Source: Helicobacter pullorum NCTC 12824 (GTDB taxonomy: Bacteria > Campylobacterota > Campylobacteria > Campylobacterales > Helicobacteraceae). Taken from it: 64,000 bases of DNA. Numbering within the stretch: the first letter of the stretch is position 1; the number at the start of each line of letters is the position of its first letter. The stretch is taken from the NCBI RefSeq assembly GCF_017979475.1, contig NZ_JAERIT010000003.1, positions 149,721-213,720 on the forward strand, written 5' to 3'. The notes under the pieces are model-generated. The model searched no databases. It was not told where the DNA came from and worked only from the letters and a program-made list of their open reading frames with translations. Shown piece by piece: positions 30,600 to 39,326 of the stretch. The position numbers were made by a program, and so were the translations under genes.

Positions 30600-32729
30600 A
30601 TGCACACTCAATTTAAATACGCTCTAACGCTGAAACTTATCCATTCTACAAAGAATCGTGCAAGATTTAAATATTCTTGCTTGAAGGATTTTAGGGTTAA
30701 TCCTATGCCTTTGCGTATCGAATTAGATAGCCTTCCAGGGATTTTAAATGTGCGTATTAATACAATATTGAATAATATTATTGTTCAATATAATGGGGAT
30801 TTAGAGCGGATTCAAGAAACAATCTATCAAATTTTATTGAAGCATATTAAGCAGTGCAATATCCAAAAAAATGAAGATAGCTATTTAGCACTAAGAGATG
30901 AGATTCCAAGCTCAGCTGAAGTGGTGAGGGCTACAACAGCACTATTAGTTTCCCCTTTTTTGAATAGTTTGCCCCTTAAAATGGGATTTTCTCTTATTGC
31001 TTGTTTTCCTTTGCTTGTAAGTGGAATCAAAGAAACTTGGCAAAATGGCATTAATTCACGTACCCTAGAAGCAATGGCAGTGGCAATTTCCCTCTATTTG
31101 AGAGATTTTAAAACGGCTAATTCTACAAACTTTATGTTGGCACTTGGTGAATATATCGAAGAAATTACAATGTATAAGAGTGATGATTTAATCAAAGAGC
31201 TTTCTAAGCCAACTGGCGGAAATGCGTGGATTGAAGTTAGGGACAAAAATGGAATTTCTCTTAAACAAGTGTCAAGTGAAGAATTAAAGATTGGGGATAT
31301 TGTCGTTATAGGAGCGGGGGAAACGATTTTGATTGATGGGCATATCATCAAAGGGGAAGCGTTAGTTAATCAAATTTCTATGACAGGGGAGGCTACTCCA
31401 ACTTACAAAGGTAGAGGAGATAGAGTTTTATCTGGCACAATTGTCCAAGAAGGTAATATTAGGGTGTGGGCAGAAAGTGTGGGCGGTGATACCGCAATGG
31501 CACGAATTAAAAATTATATTGAAGAAACTTTGGTGCAAAAATCCGCAAAAGAATTAAGTGCTTCTAAGATGGCAGATTCTTTAGTCCCTATTACTTTGGG
31601 ATTGTCTATTTTTTCTTATCTTTTTACGCGAGATTTAATGCGTGCTGCAAGTGTTTTGCAGGCAGATTATTCTTGTGCGTTGAAGCTAACTACGCCCGTG
31701 GCTTTTAAATCTGCTATTTCAAGTGCGGGGAAAGAAGGGATTATTATAAAGGGTGCAAAAAGCCTAGAATCTTTGCAAATGAGCGAAGTGTTTATTTTTG
31801 ACAAAACAGGCACTCTAACCAAAGGGGATTTGGAGGTTTTGGAAGTTTATTCTTTTTCAAAAGAGTGGAATGAAGATTTGATTTTGAATCTTGCTGCAAG
31901 TATCGAAGAGCATTATTTTCATCCTGTTGCACAAGCAGTAGTAAAAGCCGCAAAGGAAAAGGAATTTGTGCATTTTCATCACGATGAAGTTACTTTTATT
32001 GTTGCACATGGGGTAAAAAGCGAAATTAATGGCAAGAGCGTTGTGATTGGAAGTCGGCATTTTTTGGAAGATGATGAGGGGATTTCTTTCATCCAGCATC
32101 AAAATGAAATACAAAAAATCTTAAAAAGAGGCGAAACCCTGCTTTTTATTGGTTATGATTCTAAGCTGTTGGGTGTAATTTTGCTCAAAGACATTTTGAG
32201 AGAAAATTCTAAGAGAGCTTTGGAGAGATTGAGGCAAAGTGGAGTAAAAGAAATTATTATGCTAACAGGCGATACCAAACAAAAAGCCGCACAAATTGCA
32301 AAAGAGCTTGGGATAAATCGCTATTATGCCGAGCTTTTGCCCACGCAAAAAGCAGAGATTTTAGAGCAAATTATGCAAGAGGGCAAGAAGGTTGCTTTTG
32401 TGGGCGATGGCATTAATGATGCACCCGCACTCATTAAGGCTGATACGGGCATAGGAATGCACAAAGGGGCGGATATTGCTAAAGCAAGTGCCGATGTTGT
32501 TTTGTTGCGTGATGATATTGAAGCGGTAGCTGAAGCAAGGGAGCTTGCTATTGCATGTCTTAATAAAGTGCAAAGGAATTTTAAAATCACAGTGGGAATT
32601 AATAGTTTGATTTTGGGATTGGCGACTTTTGGCAAACTTTCTGCGATTCAAACAGCTTTTGCACATAATGGCACAACCATTGCACTTTTGTTTAATGCGA
32701 TTCAAAAAATCAAAGTAAAAAAGGAATAA
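30600..32729 (+). CDS. P1B-type metal ATPase with S-C-A motif (FezB-like candidate)
   Basis: A 709-residue P-type ATPase. An N-terminal HMA-like domain without Cys-x-x-Cys (H15-x4-R-x-R) is followed by the membrane part, actuator TGE (262-264), phosphorylated Asp D401 (DKTGTLTKG), H441-P442, and hinge D603/D607 (GDGIND). The transmembrane metal motif, normally CPC in Cu or Zn pumps, reads S358-C359-A360 followed by LKLTTPVAF. That takes it out of the classic copper and zinc classes. From memory, ferrosome ATPases form a separate P1B-6 class; I cannot check that SCA is their motif. Loading iron into a compartment or exporting a divalent metal are both possible. Catalytic motifs are intact. Confidence 0.8.
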   Translation: MHTQFKYALTLKLIHSTKNRARFKYSCLKDFRVNPMPLRIELDSLPGILNVRINTILNNIIVQYNGDLERIQETIYQILLKHIKQCNIQKNEDSYLALRDEIPSSAEVVRATTALLVSPFLNSLPLKMGFSLIACFPLLVSGIKETWQNGINSRTLEAMAVAISLYLRDFKTANSTNFMLALGEYIEEITMYKSDDLIKELSKPTGGNAWIEVRDKNGISLKQVSSEELKIGDIVVIGAGETILIDGHIIKGEALVNQISMTGEATPTYKGRGDRVLSGTIVQEGNIRVWAESVGGDTAMARIKNYIEETLVQKSAKELSASKMADSLVPITLGLSIFSYLFTRDLMRAASVLQADYSCALKLTTPVAFKSAISSAGKEGIIIKGAKSLESLQMSEVFIFDKTGTLTKGDLEVLEVYSFSKEWNEDLILNLAASIEEHYFHPVAQAVVKAAKEKEFVHFHHDEVTFIVAHGVKSEINGKSVVIGSRHFLEDDEGISFIQHQNEIQKILKRGETLLFIGYDSKLLGVILLKDILRENSKRALERLRQSGVKEIIMLTGDTKQKAAQIAKELGINRYYAELLPTQKAEILEQIMQEGKKVAFVGDGINDAPALIKADTGIGMHKGADIAKASADVVLLRDDIEAVAEARELAIACLNKVQRNFKITVGINSLILGLATFGKLSAIQTAFAHNGTTIALLFNAIQKIKVKKE

Positions 32730-32730
32730 A

Positions 32731-32859
32731 ATGTATTTCATCTTATGGGCAGCGACTGCTGTAAGTGGAGCTTTGATGGCAAAAACGATTCATCAAAGTT
32801 ATAAAAAATATCAAAAATACACAAAGAAGAAATATGAAAAAAACGAAGCTAGAAACTAA
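32731..32859 (+). CDS. Very small membrane protein (42 residues)
   Basis: A 42-residue ORF starting MYFILWAATAVSGALMAK and ending in a Lys/Tyr-rich tail (YKKYQKYTKKKYEKNEARN). AAGGAA lies just before the ATG. It begins 1 nt after the ATPase stop and overlaps the next gene by 26 nt, so translational coupling is likely. One hydrophobic segment predicts a single-pass inner-membrane protein. Small proteins of this type accompany ferrosome ATPases in other species, but I cannot match it to a named one. Confidence 0.65.
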   Translation: MYFILWAATAVSGALMAKTIHQSYKKYQKYTKKKYEKNEARN

Positions 32860-33049
32860 AAGAGAAATTGCAAAGATTGGAATGGCTACAAGCCTATTTT
32901 TAACAGCAGGAAGCACAATGTTTTTAAAAAATAAAGCAGCTAGACGCTTACACATTGGTGCTGGAATTGCGTTGATTGGATTTTCTTTGTGGCATACTTC
33001 GCTGTATCCTAAAGAAAAAAAATCCACAAAGAAGCTGGAAAAATCTTAA
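32834..33049 (+). CDS. Small two-helix membrane protein
   Basis: A 71-residue protein with two hydrophobic segments: IGMATSLFLTAGSTMFLKN and LHIGAGIALIGFSLWHTSLY. Two histidines (RRLHIGAG and LWHTSLY) lie at the ends of the second helix, a pattern seen in small haem- or metal-binding membrane proteins. The C-terminus is Lys-rich. It is last in the ferrosome-like cluster and 64 nt precede the efflux genes. Function not known. Confidence 0.7.
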   Translation: MKKTKLETKREIAKIGMATSLFLTAGSTMFLKNKAARRLHIGAGIALIGFSLWHTSLYPKEKKSTKKLEKS

Positions 33050-33113
33050 AATTTCACATTCCCTTTATTTTTCTGTGCTATGATTTTAATCAATTAAAAA
33101 ATAAGGTATTAAT

Positions 33114-34550
33114 TTGTTTCGGATAATTTTGGGAATAGTTGTTTTTATTGTTTTTGTGGGTTGTTCTACAAAGCTCCCAACTGATGCAGAAATTACGCAA
33201 AAAATTCCACAAGAATTTGCTAATCAAAGTATTTTAGAGCAAATTTCTAAACAAAATCGCACTCAAGAGATTTTGCCTCCACAAGAGCAAATCAAGATTC
33301 TTTTTGATGATGAGGTGTTCAATGAGTTAGTGGAAATTGCCATTAAGCAAAATATGGATTTACAGATTGCCAAAGCTAGAATCCTTCAAGCACGTAGCCA
33401 GTTAAAAAGTGCGTGGGGTGAGTTATTTCCTCAAGTGAGTGCAAATCTTAGTGCCACAGATAGTCATTCTAGGGGGAATTCTTCTAGTCTTAATGGAAGC
33501 TCTATTGTAGAATCTTCTAGCCAAAATACGCAAATTGGTGCAACACTTTCGTGGGAAGTGGATTTGTTTGGTCGTTTAAATGCGGCTAAAAATGCTCAAG
33601 AATCTTTTTATTATCAATCTTTAGAAGATTTATCTAATGCGCAAATTACGCTTTTGGGGGATTTGGCAAATCTTTATTTTACACTTAGGGAGACTTCTTT
33701 AAATATCGTGCTAACCAAAGAAAATATTTTGTATTATCAGGATATTTTGGAATTAACGCGTCTTAAAGTCGAGAATGGATTGCTTGATAGCACGGAGCTT
33801 TTTGATGCTCAAGATATGCTAACTGATGAACAAAATACATTAGAGCAGCTAAAAACTTTGCAAGAAGAAACTAAAAATGCACTTTTGGTTTTGCTAGATA
33901 TTAAGAATCTGCCTTTTAATTTAGTGGGGAATTATCATTTTGTTATCCCAAATAATTTTTCGCTTCAGACTACTCCAGCAGATGTTTTGCTTTTTCGCCC
34001 GGATATCAAGGCATCTATCCAGAGTCTTTATGCACAAGTTTATACTAAGGCTAATGCCAAAGCTAGCCTTTTTCCGATTCTTTCTTTGAGTGCGGATTTG
34101 AGTGATGTGTTGGGTTCATCAGAGGGAAATGCTGGGAATCTTGCATGGAGTTTGGCAGCAAGTTTGGCAGCTCCGATTTTAAATCGCACGCAGCTAACGC
34201 AAAACTATTTTTTACAAGATGCTATTTTGCAAGAGACTTACTTGACTTTGCAAAAGAATCTCAATACCGCATTAGGTGAAATTGAAAATGCTATTTTTAA
34301 TACCAAAAGCACAGAATTGCAAACTCAAAACAATCAGCAAAGATTGGAAAATGCAAAAAGTTATTATGAATTTTCGGCTAATAGGCGTTCAATTGGGTTG
34401 ATTGATGAGTTAGAACATCTTACTAACAAAGCCTCACTTAACAATTCCCAAAAGAATCTCAATACCTCTAAAAATTCTCAATTACAAGCCATAATAGTTT
34501 TGTTTAAGGCTTTTGGTGGAAATTTCTATCTTTCAAAGGAAGCAAAATGA
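33114..34550 (+). CDS. TolC/NodT-type outer-membrane efflux lipoprotein
   Basis: A 478-residue outer-membrane factor for a tripartite exporter. A lipoprotein signal (IVVFIVFVGCSTKLP) gives lipid attachment at Cys17. Two copies of the efflux repeat are visible, each with long helices: ARILQARSQLKSAWGELFPQ...GATLSWEVDLFGRLNAA, and LFRPDIKASIQSLYAQ...SLAASLAAPILNR (only key parts given). The start is TTG after an AAGG site. It overlaps the periplasmic adaptor gene by 4 nt. It probably works with the following MacA-like and MacB-like proteins. Confidence 0.87.
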   Translation: MFRIILGIVVFIVFVGCSTKLPTDAEITQKIPQEFANQSILEQISKQNRTQEILPPQEQIKILFDDEVFNELVEIAIKQNMDLQIAKARILQARSQLKSAWGELFPQVSANLSATDSHSRGNSSSLNGSSIVESSSQNTQIGATLSWEVDLFGRLNAAKNAQESFYYQSLEDLSNAQITLLGDLANLYFTLRETSLNIVLTKENILYYQDILELTRLKVENGLLDSTELFDAQDMLTDEQNTLEQLKTLQEETKNALLVLLDIKNLPFNLVGNYHFVIPNNFSLQTTPADVLLFRPDIKASIQSLYAQVYTKANAKASLFPILSLSADLSDVLGSSEGNAGNLAWSLAASLAAPILNRTQLTQNYFLQDAILQETYLTLQKNLNTALGEIENAIFNTKSTELQTQNNQQRLENAKSYYEFSANRRSIGLIDELEHLTNKASLNNSQKNLNTSKNSQLQAIIVLFKAFGGNFYLSKEAK

Positions 34551-35848
34551 CAGATACACAAAATATTTTAAATACTATCAATCCCAAAAGAAATTATAAA
34601 AAAATGTTTTTATTGTGGGGAATGGTGTGTGCGATTTTTGTTGTTATAGTGGGTGGAATTTATTGGTGGAATAATAGAAAGCCTGATATTACCTATGAGG
34701 CACAAAAGGCATTTATGGGGGATATTTCAAGCACAATTAGTGCTAATGGAACTCTCTCGCCAACTAATGAAGTTTCAATTGGAACAGTAATTTCTGGGAT
34801 AGTGCTTGAGGTGTTAGTTGATGTGAATGATGAAGTGAAAAAGGGGCAGATTTTAGCAAGGATAGATCCAGAAAGTATTGAGCAAGACCTTTATCGTTAC
34901 CAAGCTCAATTAGAAAGCGCAAAGGCTCAATTAAAAAGTGCAGAGGTAAGTTTAGATGAAAAAGAATGGCAATACAAACAATACCAAGATCTTTATCAAA
35001 AAACCAATGGCAAAACCCCATCTATTTTAGAGCTAGAAACAGCAAAAACTGCTTATAATGACGCTTTGAGTAATGTAGAAATAAGAAAGGCTAGTATTAA
35101 AGAAATTGAAACTTCGATTCGTTCTACTGAAGTTGATTTAAAAAATTCAAAAATCACAAGCCCAATTGATGGAGTGGTATTGCAGCGTTCTATCGAAGTT
35201 GGGCAGAGTGTAGCAGCAAGCTTTCAAGCGCCGGAATTTTTTATTGTTGCAGAGAGTTTGGAGGAAATGGAGCTAAATGCAAGCATTTCAGAGGCAGATA
35301 TCGGCAAGGTGAAGGTGGGGCAGAAAGTGGAGTTTAGCGTAGATTCCTATCCTACAAAAATTTTTAAAGCAGCAGTAGATAGAGTAAATTATGGCTCTTC
35401 TAACGCCTCTAGTTCTTCTAGCTCTTCTTCTAGTTCCACGACTACCACTTCAAGTGAAATTGTGAGCTATGAGGCAAGGATTTATGTAGATAACAAAGAT
35501 TTGCTTTTGCGTCCGGGAATGAGTGCGACAGCTGATATTGAAGTATCTAGTGCCAAAAATACTCTTCTTGTCCCATCAAGTGCGCTTTATTTTACCCCAA
35601 GTATCCAAACAGACAATAAAAAGAAATCAAATTCTTTTAATCCTTTTGCGCAGATGCGTCCAAAACGCGATAAAAAAACTAATATCCAACAAGAAGTTAG
35701 TAATGGAGCGGTATGGATTTTGGAAAATGGAAGCCCAAAAAAAGTAGAAGTAGAAGTGGGGATGAGTGATGGGCAAAATACGCAGATTTTTAGCGATGTT
35801 ATCAAGCCAGAAATGCTTGTCATTACAGGTCAAAAACAAGGGAAATAA
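34547..35848 (+). CDS. MacA-like periplasmic adaptor (HlyD/RND family)
   Basis: A 433-residue membrane fusion protein. An N-terminal membrane anchor (MFLLWGMVCAIFVVIVGG) is followed by a biotinyl-lipoyl-like domain (SISSTISANGTLSP..., VLEVLVDVNDEVKKGQILARIDPES), a long alpha-hairpin (residues about 105-185) and the barrel domain (LEEMELNASISEADIGKVKVGQ). A run of 20 Ser/Thr-rich residues (284-303) interrupts the barrel region. That insert is probably a flexible loop. It links the ABC transporter to the outer-membrane factor; the genes overlap by 1-4 nt on both sides. The substrate is unknown. Confidence 0.88.
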   Translation: MTDTQNILNTINPKRNYKKMFLLWGMVCAIFVVIVGGIYWWNNRKPDITYEAQKAFMGDISSTISANGTLSPTNEVSIGTVISGIVLEVLVDVNDEVKKGQILARIDPESIEQDLYRYQAQLESAKAQLKSAEVSLDEKEWQYKQYQDLYQKTNGKTPSILELETAKTAYNDALSNVEIRKASIKEIETSIRSTEVDLKNSKITSPIDGVVLQRSIEVGQSVAASFQAPEFFIVAESLEEMELNASISEADIGKVKVGQKVEFSVDSYPTKIFKAAVDRVNYGSSNASSSSSSSSSSTTTTSSEIVSYEARIYVDNKDLLLRPGMSATADIEVSSAKNTLLVPSSALYFTPSIQTDNKKKSNSFNPFAQMRPKRDKKTNIQQEVSNGAVWILENGSPKKVEVEVGMSDGQNTQIFSDVIKPEMLVITGQKQGK

Positions 35849-36537
35849 TGGGATTTATCAAATTAATTGATATTCATAAAAGCTATGGGAAGCCCCCAAA
35901 TGTTTTTGAGGCATTAAGGGGCGTGAATCTTGAAATCTCTCAAGGGGAATTTGTCGCATTAATGGGACCTAGTGGGAGCGGTAAATCTACAATGGCAAAT
36001 ATTCTTGGTTGTCTTGATAGTCCAACAAAGGGGATTTATGATTTTTGTGGAGTGAATGTTTGTGATTTGAATCTCAAACAAAAAGCGCTTTTAAGGCGGC
36101 ATTATATCGGCTTTATATTTCAAGGATTTAATTTGCTCCCGCGGACAACAGCGCTAGAAAATGTTGAATTGCCATTGCTTTATAGGCAAGTCCCCAAAAA
36201 GGAGCGTCTTAGGCTATCTATGGAGGCATTAGAAATGGTGGGATTAGATAAGTGGTATAACCATAGTAGCAATGAGCTAAGTGGTGGGCAGCAGCAGAGG
36301 GTGGCTATTGCTAGGGCTATTGCCTCTAAACCGCTTTTTTTGCTTGCAGATGAACCAACAGGGAATCTTGATACCAAAAGAAGCATTGAAATTATGGAGA
36401 TTTTATCTCGTTTGAATTTGGAATCTAAAATCACTATTTTGATGGTAACCCACGAACCAGATATGGCAAAGTATGCCACAAGAGAAATTGTCTTTTTAGA
36501 TGGCAAAGTGCGGTCAGATTCAAAGGTAATAAAATGA
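35848..36537 (+). CDS. ABC transporter ATP-binding protein (MacB/LolD type)
   Basis: A 229-residue ATPase. Walker A (GPSGSGKSTMAN), signature (NELSGGQQQRVAIARAIA) and Walker B (LFLLADEPTGNLD) are intact, as is the H-loop (VTHEPD). The Q-loop (FIFQGFNLLPR) is typical of the MacB/LolD group. In E. coli MacB the ATPase and permease are fused. Here they are separate genes, with a 4-nt overlap. Confidence 0.92.
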   Translation: MGFIKLIDIHKSYGKPPNVFEALRGVNLEISQGEFVALMGPSGSGKSTMANILGCLDSPTKGIYDFCGVNVCDLNLKQKALLRRHYIGFIFQGFNLLPRTTALENVELPLLYRQVPKKERLRLSMEALEMVGLDKWYNHSSNELSGGQQQRVAIARAIASKPLFLLADEPTGNLDTKRSIEIMEILSRLNLESKITILMVTHEPDMAKYATREIVFLDGKVRSDSKVIK

Positions 36538-37754
36538 TCTTAAATGCTTTTTTCTTGGCTTTTAGGCAGATTCGTAGGAATTTTTTGCGTGCGATTCTTA
36601 CAATGCTTGGCGTGATTATCGGTGTTGGGGCGGTGATTATTATGATAACTCTTGGTAATGGCACCACACAAGTAATCACAGAGAGAATGAGTAGTCTTGG
36701 AAGCAATATTTTGTTGGTTTTCCCAGCACGCGATCAAACTCCCGGAAAGGGAGGAAGAAAGCAATTTATGCTACAAGATGTTGAGGATTTGGAATTGCAA
36801 ATTGGGCATTTGGTGCGAGCAATTGCACCGCTCTCTTCTACAAGTGTTTTGGCTCAATTTCGTCAAGGCAATACCCAAACTCAAGCACAAGGTATCAATG
36901 CGGATTATTTTATCGCAACTAATTGGGAAGTAACGCAAGGGAGAAATTTCACCAAAGAAGAATATAGAGCAGGGAGCAATGTTTGTGTTATTGGTGAGAG
37001 TGTGCGTAAGAATCTCTTTAATACAAGCAATGTGAATCCTTTGGGTATGCGTATTAAGCTTGGAAGTATTGTCTGTGATTGTGTTGGGATTTTGGAGAGT
37101 AAGGGACAAGGTGCAATGGGAAATGATCAAGATGATGTGATTTTGTTGCCGCTTAAAACTTATCAACGCAGTATTTCAAAGTCTGATTCGCTTTATAATA
37201 TTAGCCGACTTATGATTTCGCTAAAAGATGAAGTGGATTCGACTATGGCAGTAGGGGAAATTACAGAGGCATTAAGGGGGATACGCAATATTCGCGAGGG
37301 TCAAAAAGATGATTTTGAGATTATGGATACAAAGCAAATTATTGAAATGATGAAAAGCACCACTGCCAACCTTACGCTTTTTTTGGGGGCAATTGCTGGG
37401 GTAAGCTTGATTGTGGGTGGAATTGGGATTATGAATATTATGCTTGTTTCTGTTACAGAGAGGACTAAGGAAATTGGCACGCGTCTTGCTATTGGGGCTT
37501 TGGAAAGTGAGGTATTGTTGCAATTTTTGATTGAAGCAGTAACTTTGAGTTCGCTTGGAGGGCTTATTGGGATTATTTTGGCGTTTTTTGGCTCTCTTGG
37601 GATTAGCCATTTGATGCAGATTCCTTTTGATTTTGATTATAGTGTGGCATTGATTGCATTTATTTTTTCTGCATTTATTGGGATTTTGTTTGGGTATCTT
37701 CCTGCTAGGAGAGCTTCAAGGTTGAATCCTATTGACGCATTAAGGCATGAATAG
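36534..37754 (+). CDS. ABC transporter permease (MacB/FtsX type)
   Basis: A 406-residue permease with four hydrophobic segments: one near the N-terminus (LTMLGVIIGVGAVIIMITLG), a large periplasmic domain (about residues 45-270), then three C-terminal helices (LFLGAIAGVSLIVGGIGIMNIML, LIGIILAFFGSLG, VALIAFIFSAFIGILFGYLPARRASRLNPIDAL, in outline). This is the MacB_PCD plus FtsX layout. It completes the tripartite exporter with the three preceding genes. Substrates of MacAB-TolC are peptides, macrolides, enterotoxin or siderophores, so the neighbouring iron-related cluster is suggestive but not proof. Confidence 0.9.
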   Translation: MILNAFFLAFRQIRRNFLRAILTMLGVIIGVGAVIIMITLGNGTTQVITERMSSLGSNILLVFPARDQTPGKGGRKQFMLQDVEDLELQIGHLVRAIAPLSSTSVLAQFRQGNTQTQAQGINADYFIATNWEVTQGRNFTKEEYRAGSNVCVIGESVRKNLFNTSNVNPLGMRIKLGSIVCDCVGILESKGQGAMGNDQDDVILLPLKTYQRSISKSDSLYNISRLMISLKDEVDSTMAVGEITEALRGIRNIREGQKDDFEIMDTKQIIEMMKSTTANLTLFLGAIAGVSLIVGGIGIMNIMLVSVTERTKEIGTRLAIGALESEVLLQFLIEAVTLSSLGGLIGIILAFFGSLGISHLMQIPFDFDYSVALIAFIFSAFIGILFGYLPARRASRLNPIDALRHE

Positions 37755-37775
37755 CAATGTTTGTTGCATAGCAAA

Positions 37776-38261
37776 TTAGTTCAATAATTGCATGGTTTTA
37801 ATGAGGAGATAATACCGCAGTCCTTTGCCAAGGGCGATGAAAAAAGTAGCTTTCCAAAAAGGGTATTTTACAGCCCCCAAAGCAAGTGCAAAAACATCTC
37901 CCAAAAAGGGCAAGAAACTCAAAAAAGCCCCGATAAATCCATATTTACTAACAAAATTGAGGTATTTTTGGTATTTTGTAAGCCTTTTTGCATTTTCCTC
38001 TTGTTTGCTTCTTTTTGTAATTTCTTTGGCTTTTGAAAAATATCTCCCCAAAATAAAATTCTCTCCGATTCTTCCCACGGCATAGGTGCTAAGAGAGCCT
38101 AGTGTATTGCCTAATGTAGCGACGCTCCACACAAGAATCAAAGAATAATCTAAAGTCGCAAAAAAGGCAACAAAAGCCTCAGAACCTAAGGGATAGAGGC
38201 TGCTTGAGAGGAAGCAGATTCCAAAAAGCCCAAGCAAGCCGAGTGTTTCTAGAGCTTGCAT
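37776..38261 (-). CDS. YqaA/VTT-family membrane protein
   Basis: A 161-residue membrane protein with four to five hydrophobic segments. The opening (LGLLGLFGICFLSSSLYPLGSEAFVAFFA) and the middle (ATLGNTLGSLSTYAVGR) are typical of YqaA, a short VTT/DedA relative (SNARE-associated domain). DedA relatives move lipids across the membrane; YqaA's own role is not settled. It faces the efflux operon. The 193-bp spacer before hisF carries a short ORF (38249-38440) that I do not support. Confidence 0.82.
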   Translation of the reverse strand: MQALETLGLLGLFGICFLSSSLYPLGSEAFVAFFATLDYSLILVWSVATLGNTLGSLSTYAVGRIGENFILGRYFSKAKEITKRSKQEENAKRLTKYQKYLNFVSKYGFIGAFLSFLPFLGDVFALALGAVKYPFWKATFFIALGKGLRYYLLIKTMQLLN

Positions 38262-38454
38262 GGTTTTTGAGGGCTTTTGGGGGTTGGATTTAGGGGGCTT
38301 ACGCCTATGGCATTTAGAATTGCATGGCTTAGATTTGTGAAGTTTATGAGGCTTGATTTCATAGGGCGCATTGAGTTTGGAGCTGTGCTGTTTGATTTTT
38401 GAAAATTCATCGGACTAGACTTGTAGAATCTCATTTGCAAGTTAGATTTATAGC

Positions 38455-39222
38455 CTAGATTCGCACTGCAATGCCTCTTTCTCTAAGAAAGTGCTTTAGG
38501 CTAGCAATTTGGATTTCTTGATAATGGAAGATTGAAGCAGCAAGGGCGGCGTCTGCACCATTTAACAAAGCCTCCAAAATATGCTCTTTGCTCCCAGCAC
38601 CACCGCTTGCGATGAGTGGAATATCCACAAGATTTGAGATTTTTTGAAGTTGTGGCAAATCATAGCCATTTTTGGTGCCATCGCAATCCATACTTGTAAG
38701 CAAAATCTCTCCAGCACCCCTTTCATACGCTTCTTTTGCCCATTGCTCTAAGTCAATCCCTGTATTTTTTCTACCCCCATGGGTATAGACTTCCCAACCT
38801 TTTTTGTTTTCAGTCATCTTAGCATCAATAGCCACTACAATACATTGTGAGCCAAATCGTTTAGCGCCCTGTGTGATTAAATCCGGATTGGCAATGGCAG
38901 AGGAATTCAAGCTAATTTTGTCACAGCCCACATTTAAAAGATTGTAAATATCCTCTAGGCTTTTTATCCCGCCCCCAACAGTTAGAGGAATAAAAATCTC
39001 TTTAGCGACGGATTTTACCATTTCTATTGTGGTTTTACGCCCATCGCTTGTTGCGGTAATATCCAAAAAGGTAATTTCATCTGCACCCTCATCATTGTAG
39101 CGTTTTGCCACCTCTATGGGATCTCCAGCATCTTGCAATCCAAGGAAATTGACGCCTTTAACCACGCGTCCATCTTTGATATCAAGACAAGGGATAATTC
39201 GTTTTGTAAGTGTGGCAGTCAT
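38455..39222 (-). CDS. hisF: Imidazole glycerol phosphate synthase subunit HisF
   Basis: A 255-residue cyclase subunit of histidine biosynthesis, which works with the glutaminase HisH. The start [21 protein letters not shown], the phosphate loops ([12 protein letters not shown]) and the catalytic Asp residues in CLDI and SMDCDG are visible. No other his genes lie in the window, so the pathway genes are scattered, as is common in Campylobacterota. Confidence 0.97.
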   Translation of the reverse strand: MTATLTKRIIPCLDIKDGRVVKGVNFLGLQDAGDPIEVAKRYNDEGADEITFLDITATSDGRKTTIEMVKSVAKEIFIPLTVGGGIKSLEDIYNLLNVGCDKISLNSSAIANPDLITQGAKRFGSQCIVVAIDAKMTENKKGWEVYTHGGRKNTGIDLEQWAKEAYERGAGEILLTSMDCDGTKNGYDLPQLQKISNLVDIPLIASGGAGSKEHILEALLNGADAALAASIFHYQEIQIASLKHFLRERGIAVRI

Positions 39223-39326
39223 TTGATTCCTTTTTTTTGAATATGGTTTAAAATTCTAACAAAAAATTTTGGTAAAAGTTTTGTTATAATCCCAAAAATC
39301 AATTTTATTTGACAAGGGAAGAAACT

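Noticed and set aside
28762..33049. Simple heavy-metal efflux operon
   Set aside because: Not excluded, but the ferritin-like protein, the many small membrane proteins and the S-C-A motif fit a storage compartment better than a simple exporter.
38249..38440. 63-residue minus-strand ORF before the YqaA-like gene
   Set aside because: No ribosome site, no recognisable domain, and overlap with the YqaA gene start.
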